A DNA stretch of 42,211 nt from CAYSCW01 sp964449165 (GTDB taxonomy: Bacteria; Acidobacteriota; Aminicenantia; Aminicenantales; Aminicenantaceae): the NCBI GenBank assembly GCA_964449165.1, contig CAYVAT010000028.1, positions 1 to 42,211 on the forward strand. The letters run 5' to 3'. Below the pieces are notes generated by a model that was not told the DNA's origin, ran no database searches, and saw only the letters and a list, made by a program, of their open reading frames with translations. The position numbers and the translations under genes are program-made. Position 1 is the stretch's first letter. Each line of letters begins with the position of its first letter. Of this stretch, positions 8,405 through 17,335 are shown one piece after another.

Positions 8405-9034
8405 TCACTTGAACCAGGTTTCTCTGAGAATTTTCCGAATATCCTTTTCTTCCTGTTTAAGCAGAACACTATGGTCGGCTTTTTCCAGGAAACTAAGCTC
8501 TTTCAGCTTTGTCAGGATCTTGCCGGTCGCATCAAAAGGAGATTCCTTGTCTGCATGGATGACAACTTCTGGATTTTCCGATTCCTCGTAAGGGGTGGAA
8601 ATGCCGGCCACATTCTGGAGCTTTCCCTGGGAAGCCTTCTCGAAAAGGCCTTTTCTGTCTCTCTTTTTCAATACCTCCAGAGGACATTTATGGTAGACTT
8701 CGATAAACCTGCCTATCAGTTGACGACATTCCTCACGGAGTTCGCGGTAAGGAGAAATGGTAATAGCGATAGCAATTACTCCGTTATCGGTGAGTAATTT
8801 GCATTCGAAAGCTATACGGCGGATATTCTTGTAAATTTCTTCTTTGCTGAATCCCAGTTTTTTTTCATACTGGCGTCGAATTTGCCCTCCTATCAGAACA
8901 GAAGTCTTGTATCCGAGCATCTTCAGTCTCTCGGCAAGAACCTTGCCTGTTTCCTTTTTTCCGGAGAAAGGAAGGCCAGTGATCCAGATCGTAAAGCCCA
9001 TCGAAATGTTCTTGCTTTGAGTGTCTTTTGCCAT
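8405..9034 (-). CDS. Adenylyl-sulfate kinase-like P-loop protein with degenerate active site
   Basis: The 209 aa length and whole-length resemblance match APS kinase (CysC). Family phrases present are LGFSKEEIYKNIRRIA, ITISPYRELREECR, RFIEVYHKCPLEVLKKRD, RKGLFEKASQGKLQNVAGI and PYEESENPEV. Two key sites are damaged. The Walker A reads GLPFSGKKE (20-28) in place of GLSGSGKST, so the Mg-binding Ser/Thr is Lys27. The APS-site motif DGDxxR reads IGGQIRR (48-54), losing both Asp. It may be inactive, regulatory, or use another substrate. It lies downstream of a DASS transporter on the same strand, 309 bases away. The start at ATG 9034 has only a weak ribosome site; ATG 9001 is an alternative that keeps the whole domain. 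Confidence 0.75.
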   Translation of the reverse strand: MAKDTQSKNISMGFTIWITGLPFSGKKETGKVLAERLKMLGYKTSVLIGGQIRRQYEKKLGFSKEEIYKNIRRIAFECKLLTDNGVIAIAITISPYRELREECRQLIGRFIEVYHKCPLEVLKKRDRKGLFEKASQGKLQNVAGISTPYEESENPEVVIHADKESPFDATGKILTKLKELSFLEKADHSVLLKQEEKDIRKILRETWFK

Positions 9035-9343
9035 GGAAACTCAGTTGTGATTTATTTTCAATCTGTCATCAAATACATTCTCAATTAAAAAAGCGAAAAA
9101 TCCTCTTAAAAATTATCATCTCAACAGAATTTTCGCAAGCTGCTTTAAGCATTTCCCAATCCTGATGGATGAGGAGCTTTCATTTAAGCTGGGTAGAAGG
9201 GCAGTAGTTGCGGTCCATCCGAAGCCTAAGGCGGAGGATGGAAAGGTCTTCGGCGCGAATGGAGGGGGGACCGGCACTTTGACTGATTATATTCCTCATC
9301 ATTAGCTGCCACGGAAATGTGGATGCTTTGCAAGCTGCATTTA
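9035..9343. other. Intergenic stretch with a small imperfect hairpin
   Basis: No gene is supported in these 309 bases between the transporter stop and the APS-kinase-like start. At 9215-9241 there is a nested inverted repeat (CCATCC...GGATGG with inner GCCT/AGGC). The phrase GCAAGCTGC(T/A)TTA occurs near both ends (about 9137 and 9332). No T tract follows the hairpin, so its role is unclear. Confidence 0.4.
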
Positions 9344-10750
9344 TCATTTCATTATCAAAGGCCAGTAAAATTTTACAAACAGCAGGAACACCATCCATGA
9401 AACGGCGCTTATGAAGAGTGCCGGCTTTAGGATGTTTCGGATTTTGAAATATCCGGATGCATAAGCAATGGCGTTAGGAGGAGTGCCAACGGGCAGACAG
9501 AAAGCCAACCCTGCGGGTATAGTGACAGCAAGCACAAGAAGCTCTGGTGAGACGTTGAGTATTGAGACAAAACCAAAGGAGAATGGAACCAGAATAACCA
9601 CGGCCGCGACATTGCTGACGAGTTCGGTCACAATCTTCGCCAGAGCAGAGAGCACGATAATCAGCAGGAAAAAAGAAAGCATAAAGGAATGGAGAATCTG
9701 TCCTGCTAACCAGTCGATGGCTCTGGTCTCAGCCAAAGCTTTTCCCAGAGCTATGGCACCGCCGTACATGATAATAACCCCCCAGTTCACATAATCTATG
9801 ACGTCAACCCACTTGGCGATGTTGAGGACGAAAACCATAATCGCTGCTGCCAGTGAAATCACAGCCAGACCCATATGATGGCCGCCATATATCCAGAAAA
9901 ATATGGTTACCAGAAGGAGAATTCCTATCTTCAGTTCATTGCGGCTGATGCGGCCTATGCGCTGAAGCTCTTGCTGGAGGAGTCTGCGCGCCGGGCTGAT
10001 ATCCTTGATCTCGGGTTTAAAATAGATTGATAAGATGAAATAGGCTACAAAAGTCAGGGTGAGAGCTATCGGCACAGCGGCTATTGCCCAGGAAGTGAAG
10101 GAGATATCCCGGTTATAGGTTTCCCTGAGTAGCTCCACTGCAAGCGGTGCCCGGGCTCCTCCCAGAAAGGTCCCTATCCCGCCGATTACAGCCCCCCAAG
10201 CCATCGCTAGAAAAAGAGCGATCGCAAAAGGACTTTTTCCCTTTGGCAGCTTGAGACTTTGGGTGATTTCCATGACCACAGGAAACATCATCGCCGCCAC
10301 AGCGTGCTCGGGCATAAAGAAGGAAAGGAATGAGCTTGTAAAGAGAATGCCGAAGATAACGAATCGAGGATTTTTGTCGAAGCGTGTCAGAAAGAACATG
10401 GCTATCCTCTTAGATAATCCGGTATGCATCATGGCTCCGGCCAGGATGAAAACGCCCAGAAGAAAGAAAACAGCGCTGTTTCCGAAGAAGGAAAAGACGA
10501 GGTGCCTATCTAGTATCTCTAGAGCTGGGAGGAGGATGATTGCCGCAAGGCTGGTTACAGCCAGGGGAATGGGCGTGAAAATCCAGAGTGTGATGCAGAT
10601 CGTAGCCACTCCCAGACATTTAATCCCTGATTCACTCAGGCCTGAGGGAGGTGGCAGAAAGATGAGAACAAGGCCCAGGACCATTCCGGCGAATAAAAAG
10701 ACCTGTTTTATCCATCTCAGGCTGTGGTGGTTTGAAGAATTTTCAGCCAC
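9344..10750 (-). CDS. SLC13/DASS family sodium-coupled anion transporter
   Basis: The inner-membrane carrier is 468 aa with about 12 hydrophobic segments. Family signatures are SNVAAVVILVPFSFG near 380 and LAFCLPVGTPPNAIAYASGY near 420, matching the second SNT and the TPPNAI loop of DASS carriers that move sulfate or C4-dicarboxylates with Na+. The early helix phrase SFFMPEHAVAAMMFPVV stands where the first SNT repeat is expected, and the Ser-Asn pair is not kept there. The start is GTG at 10750, because the nearby ATG is out of frame and stops at once. The neighbouring APS-kinase-like gene hints at sulfate, but the substrate cannot be read from sequence. A RAYT element ends about 40 bases upstream of the start, so its promoter may lie in or be disturbed by that element. 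Confidence 0.87.
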   Translation of the reverse strand: MAENSSNHHSLRWIKQVFLFAGMVLGLVLIFLPPPSGLSESGIKCLGVATICITLWIFTPIPLAVTSLAAIILLPALEILDRHLVFSFFGNSAVFFLLGVFILAGAMMHTGLSKRIAMFFLTRFDKNPRFVIFGILFTSSFLSFFMPEHAVAAMMFPVVMEITQSLKLPKGKSPFAIALFLAMAWGAVIGGIGTFLGGARAPLAVELLRETYNRDISFTSWAIAAVPIALTLTFVAYFILSIYFKPEIKDISPARRLLQQELQRIGRISRNELKIGILLLVTIFFWIYGGHHMGLAVISLAAAIMVFVLNIAKWVDVIDYVNWGVIIMYGGAIALGKALAETRAIDWLAGQILHSFMLSFFLLIIVLSALAKIVTELVSNVAAVVILVPFSFGFVSILNVSPELLVLAVTIPAGLAFCLPVGTPPNAIAYASGYFKIRNILKPALFISAVSWMVFLLFVKFYWPLIMK

Positions 10751-10792
10751 TGTGGCTCATTGTGGTTTTTTCTGAAACATATGTCAATTATT

Positions 10793-10835
10793 TTAAAGGG
10801 GGACATTTTTAAAGGGGGACATGATACCTATTTCC
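10793..10835 (+). repeat. Left terminal repeat of the RAYT element
   Basis: Two AAAGGGGGACAT units start at 10795 and 10811 and run into GATACCTATTTCC. This is the inverted counterpart of the right end at 11575-11634. Confidence 0.8.
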
Positions 10836-11497
10836 TATTTTTTCTTTCTTGGTCTTCCTGGTTTTTTTTTGACCAACACTCTTCCAGTTATTTTTTCCAG
10901 TTTTCGGATGAAGCTCTCTGATCCGAGAGGACGGCCGCACCTCTCATGCTGCTGAAAAAGCCGGCGGTTTTCTTCCGAGACAGTCTCCCTCAAATATGAT
11001 GCCCAATCCTCGATCTCAAAAAGGAGATAAAAATCCGTCAAAAGGTCATTCTGTATTTTGAGAACATGCGCTCTGGCGCTTGACCAGTGACAGCTCTCCG
11101 GTTTTTTCACCAGCCCTGCTCTAATTGGATTCTGTTCAATATAGCGAACAACGTTATAAAGATATTGTTCATCCATCGGATAGGATAGAAACCTTCCTTG
11201 CCATAGAAATCCCGTCCAGTTGTGTCTGATATTGATCATGGTGGTATATTTTCTGTGGGTTTCCCCGATTCCTCTGGCGAGACTATCAGAACGTCTAGGG
11301 ACGGCGATAAGATGGACATGATTGTCCATCAAGCAATAGACCCAAATGTCTATCTTCTCTTTCAGGCAATTGTATTTGAGAAGATCAAGATATAGCTTTT
11401 TGTCATTGTCACAGAAGAAGACTTTTTGACGACGATTACCTCGTTGAATGATGTGATGAGGACAATCAGGGATAACGATACGAGCGAATCGCGGCAT
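10835..11497 (-). CDS. REP-associated tyrosine transposase (RAYT, Y1_Tnp/HUH family)
   Basis: The protein is 220 aa. RARIVIPDCPHHIIQRGN-type N-terminal sequence (MPRFARIVIPDCPHHIIQRG) is diagnostic of RAYT proteins. The metal-binding HUH motif is MDNHVHLI (H60, H62), and the following helix with QYLYNVVRYIEQNPIRAGLV carries candidate nucleophile tyrosines (112, 114, 119). The C-terminus is strongly basic (KKKPGRPRKKK), as is common for DNA binding. RAYTs are single-strand transposases related to IS200/IS605 that act on REP-like palindromes. Here the ends are the ATGTCCCCC/GGGGGACAT repeats. The gene looks intact, with no frameshift or internal stop. Confidence 0.93.
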   Translation of the reverse strand: MPRFARIVIPDCPHHIIQRGNRRQKVFFCDNDKKLYLDLLKYNCLKEKIDIWVYCLMDNHVHLIAVPRRSDSLARGIGETHRKYTTMINIRHNWTGFLWQGRFLSYPMDEQYLYNVVRYIEQNPIRAGLVKKPESCHWSSARAHVLKIQNDLLTDFYLLFEIEDWASYLRETVSEENRRLFQQHERCGRPLGSESFIRKLEKITGRVLVKKKPGRPRKKK

Positions 11498-11574
11498 GGC
11501 TGAAGTCGAATGATTTTTTCAAGTAATTTACAATGTCAAGGACGGAAGGAAGTGGATAATATTCTCAAAAAAAG

Positions 11575-11634
11575 GGAAATAGGTATCATGTCCCCCTTTT
11601 ATTATGTCCCCCTTTTATTAATGTCCCCGTTTTA
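11575..11634 (-). repeat. Right terminal repeat of the RAYT element (three tandem units)
   Basis: GGAAATAGGTATCATGTCCC is followed by ATGTCCCC(C/G)TTTT units beginning at 11588, 11604 and 11621. The outermost unit contains the TTA that is read as the FtsX permease stop on the minus strand. Confidence 0.8.
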
Positions 11635-14022
11635 TTCATATCTAAGAGTGTCTGCTGGATTGGCAAATGCCGCCTTGATGGACTGGAAGCTTACTGTTAT
11701 CAGGGCGATAGCCAAAACCACAAATCCTGACAGAAAAAATGTCAGGATATCGATATGGATGCGGTAGGCAAAATTCTTCAGCCATGCGCCCATAAAATAA
11801 TAGGCGACAGGCCAGGCGATCAGGTTTGCCAGCAACACCCATTTTGCGAACTGCTTGGAAAGCATAAGGACAATTCCCGGGATAGAAGCTCCGAGCACTT
11901 TTCGGATGCCTATTTCTTTGGTTCGGCTTTCTGCCGCAAATGAAGCCAATCCCAGAAGCCCTAAACAAGCGATGAACAGTCCTAGAAGAGTGAAGATTCC
12001 AAATATCCCACCCACTTGCTCATCCGCGCGGTATTGCCGGTCAAAATCTGTATCCAGAAAAAAGCTCTCGAAGGGATTCCCTGGGAACAATGTTTTCCAC
12101 TGGGATTCAACAAAAGCCAGGGTTTCCTTCAGGTTGGTGATATCTATGGATAGGGTGATATACCTGAAGCCCTCAGGTCTGAACCCCATGATCAAAGGTT
12201 CAACCTCACTTTGCAGCCCGCGATAATGAAAATTCTTCGTAACGCCGATGATTGGATTCACTCGCCCTCCCCATCCTGTTTGCAGACGCTTTCCGATCGC
12301 CTCTTCGGGTTTGCTCCAGCCGAAAGCTCTGACAGCTGCCTCATTGATGAGAAAAGCTCCTCCTATGTCAGTGTTCATCCCCTTTTGAAAAGCTTGCCCA
12401 GCCTTTATTTCAATTCCATAGCTAGGAATAAAATCTTCATCAAAATACAGATGAAACATCGACTGATTTTTATCATCCTCCTCTCCCACCAGCTTGATGG
12501 AGAAATTTGAGACTCCTCGGCCCGGGACAGTGGAGGAAGCCGTGGCATCGGTTATAGAGAGGTGTTTGGAAAATATATCTTTTACCGTTTTATAATTTTC
12601 TTCTATAGAGATACCGCCCCGGATTGGAAGGACGAGTTTCTGCTCTTTTTCGAAACCCAAATGCTGGTTTTTCATGAAATTGAACTGTCTGTACATGATC
12701 AAGGTTCCGATAATTAGTACGACAGAAATGGCAAACTGAACAACCACAAGCACGGTCCGCATGGCTGTACTCCGCACGCCACTCCTTAGGGCTCCTTTGA
12801 GGGTGGCAACTGGTCTGAAGGCAGATAGAATGAATGCGGGATACAGGCCTGCAGCCAACCCCACCAGGATCGATCCCACGATCAGAACAGTCAACACGAC
12901 TGGATTCAATAGCTCATCGAAGCTCAGGGAAGTCCCAGTCAATCTGTTCAGAGGGGAAATCGTTACTTTGGCGATGACCATTGCACTTCCTAACGATAGA
13001 AGTGCTACCAGCAGAGATTCTCCCAAGAATTGACCGATAAGCTGAGGCTTTTGTGCTCCCACAACCTTGCGCATGCCCACTTCTTTGGCTCTGTTGGCGG
13101 AGCGTGCAGTTGCCAGATTCATAAAATTCAGACAGGCGATAAGGAGAATAAAAAGGCCCACGAATGAAAAAATGTAAACATAGAAAGGATTTCCTGAAGG
13201 CTCGATTTCATAGCGGATGTGAGAATGGAGATGGATGCTTGGCAAAGGCTGCAAAAAGTAATGGTAAGTTTCTCCCCAACTGTCCAACCGTTCTTTGACG
13301 TATTTATCCGCCAATCGGCTGACTTGCTGGGAAAACTGTGCAATATTTACATGCGGCTTAAGCTTTAAATAGGTGTAGAAATTGGTCCCATGCCAGTTGG
13401 ACATCTCACCCCAGTTTGCCAGCGTCTCTAGAGAAGCGATCAAGTCATATTTCAGATGCGTATTTTCCGGAGAATCCTTTACAACTCCCGTGATTTCATA
13501 CTCTTTCTGGTTGATCTCCAGAATCTTTCCTAATGGATTTTCATCGCTGAAATACTTCTGAGCCATTCTCTCAGATATAACTATTGTATTAGGCCGGATC
13601 AAAGCTGCTTGGGAATTTCCCTGAATAAACGGAATATTGAAGATATCAAAGAGGTTCTGATCTGCGTACATGAAACGATCTTCGTAAAAGAATGTTCCTT
13701 CCCGCTTGACTAGCCGGCTGCTTATCGGAATGACCCTGGCGGTATGTTCAACTTGGGGATAATCGGCCTCTAAAGCCGGGGCTACAGTGGCCGAAATAGG
13801 AGCAAAAACTCGGTTGGAGGTTCGGGTGCGAATATCCAGAACGATTCGATAAATCCTTTCTGCATCTTTATGGTATCTGTCATAACTTAATTCATGGCGC
13901 ACATGTATGAGAATAAGGAGACAACAGGCCATTCCGATAGCAAATCCGCCAATATTAATAAAGGAATACCCTTTATGCCTTCGGAGATTTCGCAAAGCGA
14001 CTTTCAAATAATTCTTTAACAT
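11632..14022 (-). CDS. ABC transporter permease with two MacB-PCD/FtsX modules
   Basis: The 796-aa protein opens with KNYLKVALRNLRRHKGYSFI, a membrane helix (about 20-42, INIGGFAIGMACCLLILIHV) and a MacB-like periplasmic core. It then has an FtsX triple helix (about 285-460), a second periplasmic core, and a final FtsX domain ending in the family-typical NPADTLRYE. This is the long, duplicated FtsX permease that Aminicenantes, Acidobacteria and Bacteroidetes carry in many copies, usually linked to antimicrobial or lipid export or to envelope stress. No ATPase or membrane-fusion partner is adjacent. GAGGGTAGGCA stands before the ATG. The C-terminus ends exactly where a RAYT element begins, and the TAA may come from the element. 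The natural RYE ending argues that little or nothing was lost. Confidence 0.92.
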   Translation of the reverse strand: MLKNYLKVALRNLRRHKGYSFINIGGFAIGMACCLLILIHVRHELSYDRYHKDAERIYRIVLDIRTRTSNRVFAPISATVAPALEADYPQVEHTARVIPISSRLVKREGTFFYEDRFMYADQNLFDIFNIPFIQGNSQAALIRPNTIVISERMAQKYFSDENPLGKILEINQKEYEITGVVKDSPENTHLKYDLIASLETLANWGEMSNWHGTNFYTYLKLKPHVNIAQFSQQVSRLADKYVKERLDSWGETYHYFLQPLPSIHLHSHIRYEIEPSGNPFYVYIFSFVGLFILLIACLNFMNLATARSANRAKEVGMRKVVGAQKPQLIGQFLGESLLVALLSLGSAMVIAKVTISPLNRLTGTSLSFDELLNPVVLTVLIVGSILVGLAAGLYPAFILSAFRPVATLKGALRSGVRSTAMRTVLVVVQFAISVVLIIGTLIMYRQFNFMKNQHLGFEKEQKLVLPIRGGISIEENYKTVKDIFSKHLSITDATASSTVPGRGVSNFSIKLVGEEDDKNQSMFHLYFDEDFIPSYGIEIKAGQAFQKGMNTDIGGAFLINEAAVRAFGWSKPEEAIGKRLQTGWGGRVNPIIGVTKNFHYRGLQSEVEPLIMGFRPEGFRYITLSIDITNLKETLAFVESQWKTLFPGNPFESFFLDTDFDRQYRADEQVGGIFGIFTLLGLFIACLGLLGLASFAAESRTKEIGIRKVLGASIPGIVLMLSKQFAKWVLLANLIAWPVAYYFMGAWLKNFAYRIHIDILTFFLSGFVVLAIALITVSFQSIKAAFANPADTLRYE

Positions 14023-14147
14023 TGCCTACCCTCAGTGTAAGAATTTCCTCAGCCTTTGATGTAAGTTACATTCGGATGTTATCTTATTTGCGCTAATTAC
14101 GCTCATATAATGGGACGTTAAGAATTTGCATAAGGTTGGCACTGCTA

Positions 14148-14304
14148 TTGGAATGATGTGATGAGGGCAATTGGGAATAACGATGCGACGAATCGCCCTA
14201 TGGCTGAAGCAGGATGATTCTTTCAAGTAATTTATAATGTCAAGGATGGAAGGGAGTGGATAATATTCTCAAAAAAGAGGAAATAGGTATCATGTCCCCC
14301 TTTT
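14148..14304 (-). mobile_element. Solo right end of a RAYT element with 5' transposase remnant
   Basis: This 157-bp block matches 11445-11600 of the complete element at high identity by eye. It includes the first transposase codons (reading IVIPNCPHHII), the leader TCAAGTAATTTATAATGTCA and one terminal unit AAATAGGTATCATGTCCCCC. The transposase ATG position reads ATA, the sequence upstream in the element is unrelated, and no left end is present. It is therefore a dead fragment. It ends about 47 bases from the stop of the next gene. Confidence 0.82.
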
Positions 14305-14351
14305 GAGAATGCTGCTTTTTTGTAGATTGTGGGGATCTTCTCGCCTGGCCA

Positions 14352-15233
14352 TTACTGGGAATAGAATTCCATCTGGGCTGCCTGTAGGGCAATCTTAAGC
14401 CAGCCGCGACTTATAATGAAGATCTGGCCGATGATAAAGGCCGTGAGAATCGGGAACAGAGTGCCCTGTGCAATCAAAGATTTTAAACCCCAATAAATCA
14501 GACCCAGAATAACCGCGGTTACTATCAACAGATAGTAAAGAGCTAAGGTTTTCCCAAAATTCCGGAAGACAAAACCTATTGTTTGCAGTAAAGAGCGGAA
14601 GATATAACGTGTATCTTCAAGGACGATTTTAATGCGTGTGTAATCAAGGATCATTCTTATCAGGAAGACAAGAAAAAGGCCAATGGCCACTCGCACCCAG
14701 AAAAGATAGAGCATCATTTGTTCATTGGTGCCGCCTGAGGTGAGGGGACGAAAAACAAGATTCAGCAGCATATGGATGATGATGAAAAGTACCCAGAGGA
14801 GGAGTGAGTAGATGCAAAGCCGGAAGAATCGACCGAAGAATTTTCCGGCTCCTTGAAAAAATATCCCTGCAAAGCGCTCCTCCCTTTTCTCGACAGCGGC
14901 CATTCTCGTGGAAGGGGCTATGGTGAACAGGATTCCACCGTTTAGAAAAATGGATACAAATGAGTAGACAAAAATCAAAATAAGAAAAAGACACAGAATA
15001 GTCCGAATTGCTCCTCCATGGTGAACGAGTAATTCAAAAATATAGTTGAAGTCAAGTCTTTGAAACAGAATATCCGAGGCTTGGCTTTTTCCTATTGTCT
15101 TGGCCAAAAAGTTAAAAACAGTGTAGAAAAGTGCTGTAGAAAACAGAAGATTTATCAGCCATAAAACAGAAATCATCTTTGGCTGTATTGTCGCCTCTCT
15201 TATCCCATATGCGTAACTTCTCAATACTCTCAT
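14352..15233 (-). CDS. Polytopic membrane protein of unknown function
   Basis: The family is not recognised. The ATG at 15233 sits directly behind a perfect AAGGAGGAGAAA ribosome site. A GTG at 15251 that overlaps the upstream stop (GTGA) is also in frame but places this site inside the gene. From the ATG the product is 293 aa with about six hydrophobic segments: near 20-40, 75-100 (LCLFLILIFVYSFVSIFLNGG), 130-155, 170-195, 220-245 and 255-280. Basic residues lie between them. The overall pattern is that of integral membrane proteins with an internal repeat of two helices and a re-entrant loop. The start lies 15 bases downstream of the M1 peptidase stop, with its ribosome site in that gap, so the two are surely co-translated. 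Confidence 0.78.
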   Translation of the reverse strand: MRVLRSYAYGIREATIQPKMISVLWLINLLFSTALFYTVFNFLAKTIGKSQASDILFQRLDFNYIFELLVHHGGAIRTILCLFLILIFVYSFVSIFLNGGILFTIAPSTRMAAVEKREERFAGIFFQGAGKFFGRFFRLCIYSLLLWVLFIIIHMLLNLVFRPLTSGGTNEQMMLYLFWVRVAIGLFLVFLIRMILDYTRIKIVLEDTRYIFRSLLQTIGFVFRNFGKTLALYYLLIVTAVILGLIYWGLKSLIAQGTLFPILTAFIIGQIFIISRGWLKIALQAAQMEFYSQ

Positions 15234-15247
15234 TTTCTCCTCCTTCC

Positions 15248-17185
15248 TCACAGAGAAATCAAGGTGAGAATTTTTTGAAAGTCGAGCATCATTTCAAGAG
15301 CATATTTCAACGGTGAGGTTTTGTTGGGTTTTAAGAGCCGGGAGTTATTCATGTAGTTGACATCGATGACGACTTTATGTTCAGGATCGACGCTGGCAGA
15401 TCCAAGTTTATAAGGCCTATAATAGACAAATCTCTTCCACCTCGTCTTCCCATCCCATTTCTCCCGGATTTTTTCTCCATTTTTAAATACGATGAGAATT
15501 TCCTGAGGAAAAATCAGCTCTCCTTTCCTCACAATATCAACTTCATTCTTGAATACTTTTTCCTTATTTTTTTCTTTTTTCCCTTCACTGGTTTTGAACT
15601 GGTCGTTGAAGATTCCCTCCTTCTCTTTGACCTCTTCTGACCTGAGCGCTCCGATGGCATAATCCAATTTATCGGAGCTCCACAAGAACTGGTCGAAAAA
15701 CCAGCCGAGATCACGTCCGCTTACATCTTCGGCTACTGCAATAAAATCCTCGGTTGTGGGATGTTTGAATTTCCATCTCTCGAAATATGTCCTCATGATC
15801 TTGGCCATGACGTTTTGTCCAAAATAGTTTTCCAGAGTCAAAAGTGTCAAGGCTGCTTGCTGATAAGTATTGGTAGCATAACTTACGCTGCTATAGAACT
15901 CCCAGCTATTCTTGACGATCGGGTCGAGCCGAGCGGTTGCCATCACCTGAAGTCTGGATAGATCGAGATCACTGATTTTCAGCGGCCCCAGATTCATCAT
16001 CGATTGAGCCTCCCCATAATACCTGGCCATCGCTTTTATTTCAGAATAAGAGTTTATCCCTTCATCCAGCCAGGCTTCCTCGAATTCATTGGAAGCCACC
16101 ATCCCATACCAGTAGTTATGTCCGAACTCATGGATGGTGACCATTTCCGAAAGCAAAAGTCCCTTGGGGAGGAAAGAAGCACCAAAGGTTGTGAAGAGCG
16201 TTGGGTATTCCATCCCACCGGCTGCCAAGCCTTTCAGAGGAGGGTCAACAAGAGTAATTGTAGGGTAAGGATAAGCTCCGTAATTCTGGCTGTAGAACTC
16301 AATACCGTTCTTAAGTGAGCTCAGGTATCTCTCTTTCAGCTTCAGGTGGCTGCGATGGATAAGAAGAATGATTTCGGTTTTAACGGGAGGATTCTCTAAA
16401 ATATACAGCTCGTGGAATTCTACAAAATCTGGACAGGCTGTCCAGGCAAAATCATGAACATCCTCCTGATAGTGGGTATAGGTTTTGGTGCCGTTATTGT
16501 TATCGACTTCTTTCATTCTTTTTCCGGTTGCACCCACCACATATTCCTGGGGGACAGTGATTTCGACTTCGAAGACCCCGAAATCAGCAAAAAATTCACT
16601 GGAACGGTGGTATTGATGACAGTTCCATTTTCCATCTTGAAGGACACCGATTTTGGGAAACCATTGAGCAACCATAAAAAAGTCATCGAAAAATCCTGAG
16701 CGGGCAATCACTTTTGGCAGTTTTGCATAAAATTCGATTTCTAGCGTAATCTTTCCCTGTGGTGGAACCGGCTCGGGGAGCGAGACCCGCATCACTGTCT
16801 GATCGTCTTTATTCCCATCGTCCGGTTGGATATATTCGATGTATGCCGTCAAGTCAACACCATCTTTTATGCCAATCTTTCGTATCTCGTTATAACCCCA
16901 ATTCTTTTCATCTTTTTTAAAGTCACGACCGAGATTGCCGCTTTCTTTCATGAAGGTTGAGTGGTTATTCTTAAAAGCATTAAGATAGAGATGGAATTGA
17001 AGCTCAGAGATGGAAACTTCTGAATCGTTCAGCCAGGTCAGAGTCTCGGAAGCTGCGACAGCTTTTTCTTCGGGAAAGAGCCTGGCCTTGATCCGATAGT
17101 CGACAATATGTTTACTCAATGAAGCAGAGACAGGTTGATTGAGAATGAAGAGAAATGAAAGAATCACCCATACCGTTTTTTTCAT
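15248..17185 (-). CDS. M1-family (aminopeptidase N-like) zinc metallopeptidase, secreted
   Basis: The product is 645 aa with a signal peptide (MKKTVWVILSFLFILNQPVSA). The zinc site is the gluzincin HExxH-x18-E: H352, E353, H356 (VTIHEFGHNYWYG) and E375 (EAWLDEGIN). The substrate loop GGMEYP replaces the GAMEN exopeptidase motif, as in many bacterial M1 relatives. The N-terminal 200 residues form the beta-saddle (YRIKARLFPEEKAVAASETL). The C-terminus has no ERAP-like helical arch, which is usual for this short class. AAGGGGGAAAAAC precedes the ATG. It is the first gene of a two-gene unit with the membrane protein at 14352-15233, which suggests a membrane-linked protease module. The substrate is not evident. 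Confidence 0.92.
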   Translation of the reverse strand: MKKTVWVILSFLFILNQPVSASLSKHIVDYRIKARLFPEEKAVAASETLTWLNDSEVSISELQFHLYLNAFKNNHSTFMKESGNLGRDFKKDEKNWGYNEIRKIGIKDGVDLTAYIEYIQPDDGNKDDQTVMRVSLPEPVPPQGKITLEIEFYAKLPKVIARSGFFDDFFMVAQWFPKIGVLQDGKWNCHQYHRSSEFFADFGVFEVEITVPQEYVVGATGKRMKEVDNNNGTKTYTHYQEDVHDFAWTACPDFVEFHELYILENPPVKTEIILLIHRSHLKLKERYLSSLKNGIEFYSQNYGAYPYPTITLVDPPLKGLAAGGMEYPTLFTTFGASFLPKGLLLSEMVTIHEFGHNYWYGMVASNEFEEAWLDEGINSYSEIKAMARYYGEAQSMMNLGPLKISDLDLSRLQVMATARLDPIVKNSWEFYSSVSYATNTYQQAALTLLTLENYFGQNVMAKIMRTYFERWKFKHPTTEDFIAVAEDVSGRDLGWFFDQFLWSSDKLDYAIGALRSEEVKEKEGIFNDQFKTSEGKKEKNKEKVFKNEVDIVRKGELIFPQEILIVFKNGEKIREKWDGKTRWKRFVYYRPYKLGSASVDPEHKVVIDVNYMNNSRLLKPNKTSPLKYALEMMLDFQKILTLISL

Positions 17186-17335
17186 TGTTTTTCCCCCTTA
17201 TTTTATGAATTTATTCAATAGAATATCAAACATGTTCATACCTATTCTCTTTTTATTACGAAATAATGCAAACATTAGTTCAAATCTGGAATAAAAAAGT
17301 ATCCAGCAACTCTGGAACAATACCATATTTTTTAT
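17186..17335. other. Upstream region of the M1 peptidase gene
   Basis: These 150 A/T-rich bases separate the peptidase start from the RAYT derivative. No gene or clear promoter was recognised. Confidence 0.4.

Larger units (their letters stand above)
10793..11634 (-). mobile_element. Complete RAYT/REP-type element with inverted, internally tandem ends
   Basis: An element of about 840 bp carries a single HUH transposase gene between inverted ends. The left end (10793-10835) has two copies of AAAGGGGGACAT 16 bases apart, followed by GATACCTATTTCC. The right end (11575-11634) has the inverted match GGAAATAGGTATCATGTCCC followed by three ATGTCCCC(C/G)TTTT units with 16-17 base spacing. The right end abuts the stop codon of the FtsX permease: the TAA at 11632-11634 lies in the terminal TTTTA. 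The left end lies just upstream of the DASS transporter. Related sequence recurs at 14148-14304 and 17336-17597. Confidence 0.85.

Noticed and set aside
9180..9398. 72-codon minus-strand frame overlapping the transporter 3' end
   Set aside because: It overlaps the DASS gene in another frame, lacks a ribosome site and shows no family features.
14032..14226. 64-codon frame with a RAYT-like phrase (RRIVIPNCPHHII)
   Set aside because: It is only the decayed 5' part of a transposase plus unrelated sequence, with the true start position changed to ATA. It is reported as a mobile-element remnant, not a gene.
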